Origin: Aaosphaeria pasadenensis
Lineage: Eukaryota; Ascomycota; Dothideomycetes; Pleosporales
Length of the DNA stretch: 64,000 bases
Direction of reading: 5' to 3'
Assembly (NCBI GenBank): GCA_022813625.1
Contig: JAKLMB010000031.1
Coordinates: 186,001-250,000, forward strand
A program made the position numbers and the translations under genes. Under the pieces are notes generated by a model, which did not search any database, was not told the DNA's origin, and worked only from the letters and a program-made list of their open reading frames with translations. Positions 57,745 to 64,000 of this stretch are shown here, piece after piece. Each line of letters opens with the position of its first letter. The first letter of the stretch is position 1.

Positions 57745-59463
57745 TCAACCTCCAACCCACGTACAATCGCCATACTGCCACATCATCTGCCCAACGACAA
57801 TGACCCCTCCGATCGACGGACTCGCGCTGATGAAGTAGAACAGCGCCCTGGACTTCCAGCTCGTGTACTTGAGCCGCTTCTCATTCGCCTCCTTCAGCTC
57901 GTAGTCGAGCACCCAGGCCATGCCGTTGAAGACGCCGAAGGCGAGCCATTGCATGGTGTAGGTACTCCACGTGGAAGGGTATTTCGCGTGGCCCGGGTGG
58001 AAATGGGACATAAGGCCGTTGATGAGGAAGGGCGTTAGGGATATGGTGAGGGTGAGGAGGTATTTGATGAGGCGGTTGCGCGGGTGGGAGGGGTGCTTGG
58101 GGAAGTTGATGCGCCAGGTCCGTATTTTCGAGAAGCAGTCTACCTTGCGGAGGAGGATGGATTGGATCGTGTGTGGCACCGACAGCGCGTTTTCGACCTC
58201 GGTGGATGCTTTGGAGATCTTCTTGAAGGGATTACACGAGGGAATGAGGAGTAAACCGGACCCTGACGTTCCGGTGTAATTCGACTTGTTCGGCAGATCT
58301 TTGATCTGATATCTCCTTTCCTGCAGAGTCGAGCTTTCCGATCGGAATGTAGGCGATTTTTCCAAGCTCGACGACGTCTTCTTGGGTAATTCGTTTGTGT
58401 GGAAGTGGGAGTAGCTTTCCCCACCATCACCGACGGAAAACTGCAAGTCGTCTACAGGCTGAGCACTAGAATCCATCGATGTGGAGATGCGGTTACCGGT
58501 CTCTTCTTCTATCCGCGCAACGGTGCCTCTAAAAACACCGCCTCTCGAGCGCGCCTCGTCCATGATGCTGGACTCGACCATGTACAGACACGAGTAGTCT
58601 TCCCGGCACAGACTTCCAATAAGGTTGACCATACTCATGACAGCATAAGGAGCGACTGTCAGTCCAAAGGCAGCGAAACCATACTGCTCGATCTGATCAC
58701 CACGGGAGCGGTACAGCGTCAAGGATGCATAACCCGTTTGAACGAGTGCAATCAGGGCCTTGACACAGTTATACGTCGACGCGATCTCTGTCAGCTCTGC
58801 CGAATCACTGAACTGAACATCTGACGGGACCGAAACCAAACAGTAGCCCTTTGGAAGCGTACATGTTCCATGGAGGACTTGGCGGTGCACATATTGGGGA
58901 AGTCCGAATCTGGTCAGAATCCATGGAGGTTCGTATGTGATCAGATGTACAGAATTATCAGGCGCCTCAGCTACTGTCGCCGTATCATTCTCTTCCCCGA
59001 CTTTCTCCTCTTGTCTTCGAAATGCAGCGTTGATGATGCTGTCGCCGTCCGTTGGCCTCCATTCGCTGCTTCGGACGACGCAGCACAGGGCTGAGCTCTT
59101 CGCTGCTTTCCGCAAATGGTCTTTAGAGAAGACGGCTCCGCTGAATATCGCTTCGATTCCTCGATACAGACCCAGCGCGGGAGACAGCAAGGATCCCAAG
59201 ACGGTGGCTCCAAAGTCCAAGGATCGCTCTCCAGGTCGAGTGAGCACAGTCGCTGCGTGCGCGACGTAGTTGAAGAGGTAGAAACCTGCCAGGTCCGTCC
59301 ATTCCGTAGGTGTACATATCAGTCCAGGAGTATTGTGGTTGGTCGTCCCGGTAGGGAGAGGCAATGTGATGTTCTGCAGGGCCAAGGCTGCAACAGGTCG
59401 CATCCACAAGGCCAGCAGTAATAGGCCGCAGGCCAACAGACCACCACTGCCATCTGCAATCAT
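57745..59463 (-). CDS. Multipass membrane protein of unknown function
   Basis: Single-exon 572-residue protein. An N-terminal signal-like helix (about 8-28) is followed by a short lumenal part with an N-glycosylation site (NIT). About seven further hydrophobic segments are visible: two near residues 58-105, two near 235-290, and three in the last 120 residues (KYLLTLTISLTPFLINGLM, MQWLAFGVFNGMAWVL and ALFYFISASPSIGGVIVVGQ). The loop between about 310 and 430 is Ser-rich, polar and probably cytosolic. The overall plan recurs in unnamed fungal membrane proteins; I cannot assign a role. An intact frame of this length with coherent helices makes the gene itself likely. Confidence 0.8.
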   Translation of the reverse strand: MIADGSGGLLACGLLLLALWMRPVAALALQNITLPLPTGTTNHNTPGLICTPTEWTDLAGFYLFNYVAHAATVLTRPGERSLDFGATVLGSLLSPALGLYRGIEAIFSGAVFSKDHLRKAAKSSALCCVVRSSEWRPTDGDSIINAAFRRQEEKVGEENDTATVAEAPDNSVHLITYEPPWILTRFGLPQYVHRQVLHGTCTLPKGYCLVSVPSDVQFSDSAELTEIASTYNCVKALIALVQTGYASLTLYRSRGDQIEQYGFAAFGLTVAPYAVMSMVNLIGSLCREDYSCLYMVESSIMDEARSRGGVFRGTVARIEEETGNRISTSMDSSAQPVDDLQFSVGDGGESYSHFHTNELPKKTSSSLEKSPTFRSESSTLQERRYQIKDLPNKSNYTGTSGSGLLLIPSCNPFKKISKASTEVENALSVPHTIQSILLRKVDCFSKIRTWRINFPKHPSHPRNRLIKYLLTLTISLTPFLINGLMSHFHPGHAKYPSTWSTYTMQWLAFGVFNGMAWVLDYELKEANEKRLKYTSWKSRALFYFISASPSIGGVIVVGQMMWQYGDCTWVGG

Positions 59464-61243
59464 TATGGCATTTGGTAGTAGGAACGAGAAGGAGGAAGAG
59501 AGAGATAGAAATGAAGATGCTGCCTTGACATTATGTGGTTATCGTACTTGTCGGTTGAGGTTGAATCAACCTCACCGGATCGCAGCCGTGTTACTGGGGT
59601 TGATTGGCTCGAGGCAAGCCACTGCATGATCATGTTGACTCCACGCCGTCTGATTTGCTGCACAGTCCCCGACCTTGTGAGGGATCTGCTCCATAGACAA
59701 GGTGTACAGCCCCAAAAGGTAAACCATCTCTGAATCCTTCGATCGTCGTAGATAACTGGCTGGTAATGGTCTGTTTTGTGAATACCTACGATAATCCCTC
59801 ATAGCGCAAGAAACGGCATGGATCTGAATAGTATGAGGCATGTTTAGTGTGAATGATTTGCTTTTTGTACGGCTCTACCGCTTTGGAAAATTAGTTCTCC
59901 ATTTGCGCGTTGAAGTTCTGCGGATGATGTTAAACCGTACATTCTCGTTATTGATATATGGAAGAAAGAAACCGTAGGAGGGTTGGTACTTTGATATGGA
60001 GTTCCGCCTATTCCAACAAAGGCACATATGCAGGGACGGTGCGCTGTGCACCTAGCTGACCGCAGAACGGAAGTAAGCCATAGGAGAATAGATGACGTAC
60101 TCCATAAGCTGCCGAAGTACGAGTATTAAAAGTTTCGTAAACACGACAGATGTCAAGAGGTAGTAAGGAAATCGATCAAATTTCTGTCTGTCAATTGAAA
60201 CACTCCTGATCTCGTGTCCTAAGACGTAAGTCTCGACACCCTGCATGTGCCATCAACATCCAAAACACATGCTCCACAAGGAGAATCGCAACGGTTTAGG
60301 GCAAGTATCCACCTACACGCGCGGTGGGCTGGATCTCAACGGGGAATTGGACGGATATGGGGGCAACGGTTTTCGGTGGATTTGAGTGTGGGTGTTGCAT
60401 CGCCCGCAAGCACTCGTAATTCGCTCAGACGAGTAGTTCGCTGCTATTAATGGACGCATTCGGCTTCGACCGCAACGCCACGGAACGCAACGCAACGCGT
60501 ATTGCCTTTGCCACATCTGTGAATGGTTCGTACCTTGTACCGTTAAATCAGTTCACGTCAATAATTCCAGTCCAGCATCAAAGGAGGAAAGCGAAGAATA
60601 GTGGGTTAGTGAGTATGAGTTAATCGGAGCTAGACGGTCTGGCGTTGGCTGACGAATAATAACGCGCTTGGAAGTTCTCAATTGGGTAGCTACGTGAAGG
60701 TAATATATCGTAATTTACGATACGGATTACCCCTTTTGGCTGTGCTCAGCCACAAATCCGCGTGCTCGCGCGCCTCTTCGTTCATTATCCGTCGGAGTTT
60801 CGTCTCGTCTCTCTTCCTCGTCTCCCAACAAAGGACAACGACTGATCCCTTCGTTCTTCTCTCCTTTCTCTCATTGTTTCTCTCACTGCTCTCACGAGTA
60901 TTACACTTGCTTCATCTTTTCATTTTCCTTTAAACCAACTCTCATAATACCATTCCCGACCACACATACAGCCCTACGCAACTCCGTTTCCCAATCTCAT
61001 CGTATTCGAAAGCTTCCACCTATACCACACCACGACACAAGCGCATTGCCCAGCCTTTACCAAGCAATCCCCAGTCGTATTTCTCAATCCCCAAGACTCA
61101 GAGAGTACCCGTCACCTGGAAAAAAGGTTAACGCCGCGGCCTGACCGGGATAATATACAACACCCATCACTTTCGCCTTCTTCTCCACCTTACTTCCAAC
61201 GTCACTCACTCTTGCGAACACACCGAACCTTCGCGCGATAGCA
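59464..61243. other. Long intergenic region and CT-rich leader
   Basis: No gene is supported from 59464 to about 60,700. From about 60,770 to 61,240 the plus strand is markedly C/T-rich, with repeated TCTC runs, and looks like a long 5' leader of the next gene. Confidence 0.5.
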
Positions 61244-61900
61244 ATGGCATCTCAGAAATACGTACGTATACACGCACAATATCCCCGATGACAAGCTACA
61301 CATACAGCTTGTCTCTACATTCCACCTCCTCAAACAGCGCATAGCAACGCTCCATCAAAATCCCCGTACCTATTCGCCACCATCCACTTCCCTACGCCTC
61401 ATCTCTACAACAACCCTTCTCCCAACCAAACCAGAAATCAAGAAGACACACAGCTAACGCCTCACCTCCAGGACCCGCCCGCAGGCGCACCACCCGCATA
61501 CCCTCAATCCCCCCCTCCCGCACACACCGACGCTGGCTACGGCCCTCCCGTTCCCTACCAACAACCTCAACCCTACTACAACAACACCGGCTCGCCCGCG
61601 CCCCCAGGCTCCAACGCAGACTTCTACGGTGGTGCGTCGCCGAACCCGTACGCCCAGCAGCAACAGGGCTACGGTCCCCCTCCGCCACAAGGGCAATATG
61701 GACCTCCACAAGGGCAATACGGTCCCCCGCAGGGCCAGTATGGGGGTCCCCCGCCGCAGCAGGGGATGTACTATCAGCAGGGTCCGCCGCCGGGGGGTTA
61801 CTACGATGATAGGGGTGGAAGGAGCGGTGGTGGTGGAGGACTGATGACGGGTCTTTTGGCGGGTTTGGCGTGCTGTTGCTGTTTGGACTGCTTGTTTTAA
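61244..61900 (+). CDS. Proline/glutamine-rich protein with cysteine-run C-terminus
   Basis: Exons 61244-61261 (18 nt) and 61472-61900, with a 210-nt intron, encode 148 residues. After MASQKY the chain is low-complexity, rich in Pro, Gln, Tyr and Gly, with GQYGPPQ-type repeats (about 78-105). It ends in a short hydrophobic segment with a cysteine run, LMTGLLAGLACCCCLDCLF, matching the plan of CYSTM-like tail-anchored stress proteins and fungal PPQ-rich proteins. The Cys tail may be palmitoylated and membrane-attached. Function is not established. The CT-rich leader suggests strong expression. Confidence 0.85.
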
Positions 61901-61930
61901 GGAGAGGGAGAGGGAGAGGGAGAGGGAAAG
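61901..61930 (+). repeat. GGAGAG microsatellite in 3' UTR
   Basis: Five near-perfect GGAGAG/GAGAGG units directly after the stop codon of the preceding gene. Confidence 0.85.
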
Positions 61931-62892
61931 GAGAAATGGTCCTTGCAAGGTTTTCTTTTCGGGTTCTTTCCGGGTGTTCTTTTTACTTTCTCAATTGTCA
62001 GATCGTGTTTTTGATAAGCAATTCCATCGAGAGCTTCTTCTTCCTCTGAAGGAAATGGCTCGGATTCATCACCAGCTGTTTGCGGGAAGAGTGCTTGAAT
62101 ATACCAATACCATCATTAAAATAACCAGTTCACTAATTGCTTCACTATATTACATCACAATATGTCTTCACTTTTCTCTTGATGTTTGTGCAACAAATGA
62201 CTCTGAGAATAACAGATACATATATAGTGTCGTGCTATGTAGCTACTTGCGATCACGTCCATTGCAGCAAATCGAATACCATAATATCAATAGCTCACAC
62301 ATCTAGTATATACATACATTTGTTTCAAGAAAAGCGATCACGGCAGCATAGTTTTCAACATCACTGCAACATCATCTATGAAATGCATAGTTGATTGGCA
62401 TAGGTAAAGGAAATGTTAGGCAGAAGAAAAGCTTTACCAACCTTTACTCTCGTTTTTCGTGGAGTCGGCACGTTTCGCATCGGATTGGAGGGGGGGTAGA
62501 GGTGATCGGGGGGGACACATTGGTGTTCGTGGATGGGGAATCTAGGGTTGGTACGGTATATCGATTCGTTCGTATAAAATACAGGATGAAATTTCGCAAG
62601 ACCGTTGCGTGTGACCGACCGATGAAAAAGGTGATACTCGACCGGACCGTAAAGGGACTCGCCGCAATCGTTTTTTCGCCAAGAACAAGGTTCCGTATCG
62701 AGATCGGGCAGCCTAATGAATCAATGAGAAGTCGAGTCCTGCAGTGCTTGAACCACCACCAAAAAGAACAAATTGAAGAGATTGAAACTCCTTGTCGTTG
62801 AAAAGCCCCCACGTCTCCTTACTCTGCCATTCCGACTATGTCGCGAATACTACAGCCCTTGGACTGGTATTAGCGCCGGTATTGGATGGCTT
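61931..62892. other. Intergenic between convergent genes
   Basis: 3' UTRs and AT-rich spacer. The open frame at 62391-62801 has no recognisable content. Confidence 0.5.
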
Positions 62893-63936
62893 TTACTCAG
62901 CGGTATCGAGATCGTCATGAGGACCAGGAGCGGGAGACTCGGCCTTTTCGACTGGGACGTCACGCTCGGGGGCAGAGGAGGGCTGTTCGCCCTTGCGATC
63001 CTCACCAGCTGCACCGTTCTCACGGTCACGCTCCCGATCGCGGTCGCGCTCACGCTCGCGGTCACGGTCACGCTCCTCCTCGCGGTCGCGGTCCTTCATG
63101 TCGCGGTCACGGTCATCGGGGCTTCGGGAACGATCACGGTCGCGGCGATCGTAGTCGCGCTCGCGACGATCGTCCTTGCGGGGAGAGTAATCACCACCAC
63201 GGCGACGAGGGGAGGTGCTCCTGCGGCTACCACGGTCGCCACGGTCGCCACGGTCGCCACGAGGAGAACGGTCGCGGCGAGGACCGTTACGATCACCAGT
63301 GCGATCGCCGTTGCGGTCACGGCCAGAATCGAAACGCCAGGATGCAGATGGAGGCGTGCGCGCCCACTAGATTACTGTTAATGGAAAGCCTTGTCTACAC
63401 CAAGGCTGAATAGACGTACTTCGATCTTCAAGAGATCATCACGACCAATGCGCTTGTTGTGCATCTCGTGGTAAGCATCATCCGCGTCACGGCGGCTTTC
63501 ATACTCCACAAAGGCAAAGCTGCTATTATCAGTTGATAGCCGTTGGCTTTAAAAAGAGTCAAGTCACTTACAGTCTGCTAGAAGCCGAGCGAGGAGCTGG
63601 AATGTCGCAACGGACGAGTCTGCCGTACCTTGGGTGTGTTAGACGGGATGAATGCGATGAGAACCTGTTGGTAGGTTGAAGAAGAGGGCAAGATGATGGC
63701 GCCGGCTTGCGCGGAGATGTTGCGACATGGAGAGAGCTGGCTGGCTGGCGGCCAGGGTCGTCGGGGTAATGAGGGGAGAGAGTAGGATCGTAACAAGAAC
63801 AAGAACGACAATGCTCGGGGATGGCAGGTTGGCAGATGCGTTAAAATACATACCGTTCGAACTCGTAGGCAAGGTCACGAGCACGCGTGCCATGGCCGAA
63901 GCCAGTCACGTACAAGGTCGTGCCACCGCGAGACAT
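62893..63936 (-). CDS. SR-type RRM splicing factor (Srp1-like)
   Basis: Pre-mRNA splicing regulator of the SR family. Exons 63936-63854, 63628-63572, 63519-63420 and 63366-62893 (introns 225, 52 and 53 nt) encode 237 residues. One RRM spans residues 7-82, with RNP2 TLYVTGFG and RNP1 FAFVEYES, followed by the DDLLKIEWARTPPS end seen in fungal Srp1. The RRM is interrupted by all three introns. The C-terminal 150 residues are Arg/Asp/Glu/Ser-rich (RGDRGDRGD 9-nt repeats at 63231-63260, RS and RD/RE dipeptides) and end in an acidic tail. Multiple introns including a longer first one (225 nt) could allow autoregulated splicing, as in other SR genes; this is inference. Confidence 0.93.
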
Positions 63937-64000
63937 GATGACCGAGAAGAGCTCTTCCAATAAGGAGATGCGAGTATGGAGAGAGTTGTGTCGGCGATCG
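63937..64000. other. 5' leader of the SR-protein gene
   Basis: Only 64 bases upstream of the ATG are present; the promoter lies outside the window. Confidence 0.5.

Noticed and set aside
62391..62801. 136-codon plus-strand frame between convergent genes
   Set aside because: No family resemblance; lies in the 3' spacer and looks like random open sequence.

Overview
The window looks like nuclear DNA of a filamentous ascomycete (Pezizomycotina). The evidence is short spliceosomal introns (about 48-80 nt, GTAAGT/GTATGT-like donors, CTAAC/CTGAC-like branch sites, CAG/TAG acceptors), compact genes on both strands, and families typical of moulds: a HET-domain protein, WSC repeats, DUF1996, CFEM-like cysteine proteins and MARVEL-like membrane proteins. 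The sequence alone does not let me name a genus. I could build 22 protein genes, most with complete exon models whose exon lengths sum to a multiple of three. I found no rRNA, convincing tRNA, CRISPR array or intact transposon.

Layout. 1-7.44 kb is gene-poor, with an AT-rich island at about 5.9-7.2 kb. 7.4-19 kb holds a WSC/PAN-like surface protein, ATG7 and dCMP deaminase (divergent), a secreted DUF1996 protein and a small EutQ-like cupin whose ATG appears to be split by an intron. 19.4-27 kb holds an NDR-type AGC kinase, a four-helix MARVEL-like membrane protein and a Yippee protein. 28-33.4 kb is the most unusual part: a RelA/SpoT-like domain fused to near-identical ankyrin repeats, divergent from a HET-domain gene, which in turn converges on a NUDIX hydrolase. 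33.9-50.7 kb is housekeeping: REV1, a nucleolar FKBP isomerase, ornithine decarboxylase antizyme with a programmed +1 frameshift, RAD3/XPD and the ribosome quality-control ligase LTN1. 51-61.9 kb is rich in secreted and membrane proteins: an unknown secreted protein, a small tail-type membrane protein, a CFEM-like protein without a signal peptide, a secreted Cys/Pro-rich single-pass protein, an unknown multipass protein and a proline-rich protein with a cysteine-run C-terminus. The right end carries an SR-type RRM splicing factor.

How they fit together. The housekeeping genes form divergent pairs with short shared promoters (ATG7/DCD1, REV1/FKBP, RAD3/LTN1). Several secreted or surface genes have a recognisable TATA box about 90-100 bp before the ATG, and I noticed none ahead of the housekeeping genes. 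The RelA-ankyrin/HET/NUDIX neighbourhood is the best candidate for an undescribed system. It would be an allorecognition or immune-type locus built around a nucleotide-synthetase-like domain, but that is inference from domains and gene order.
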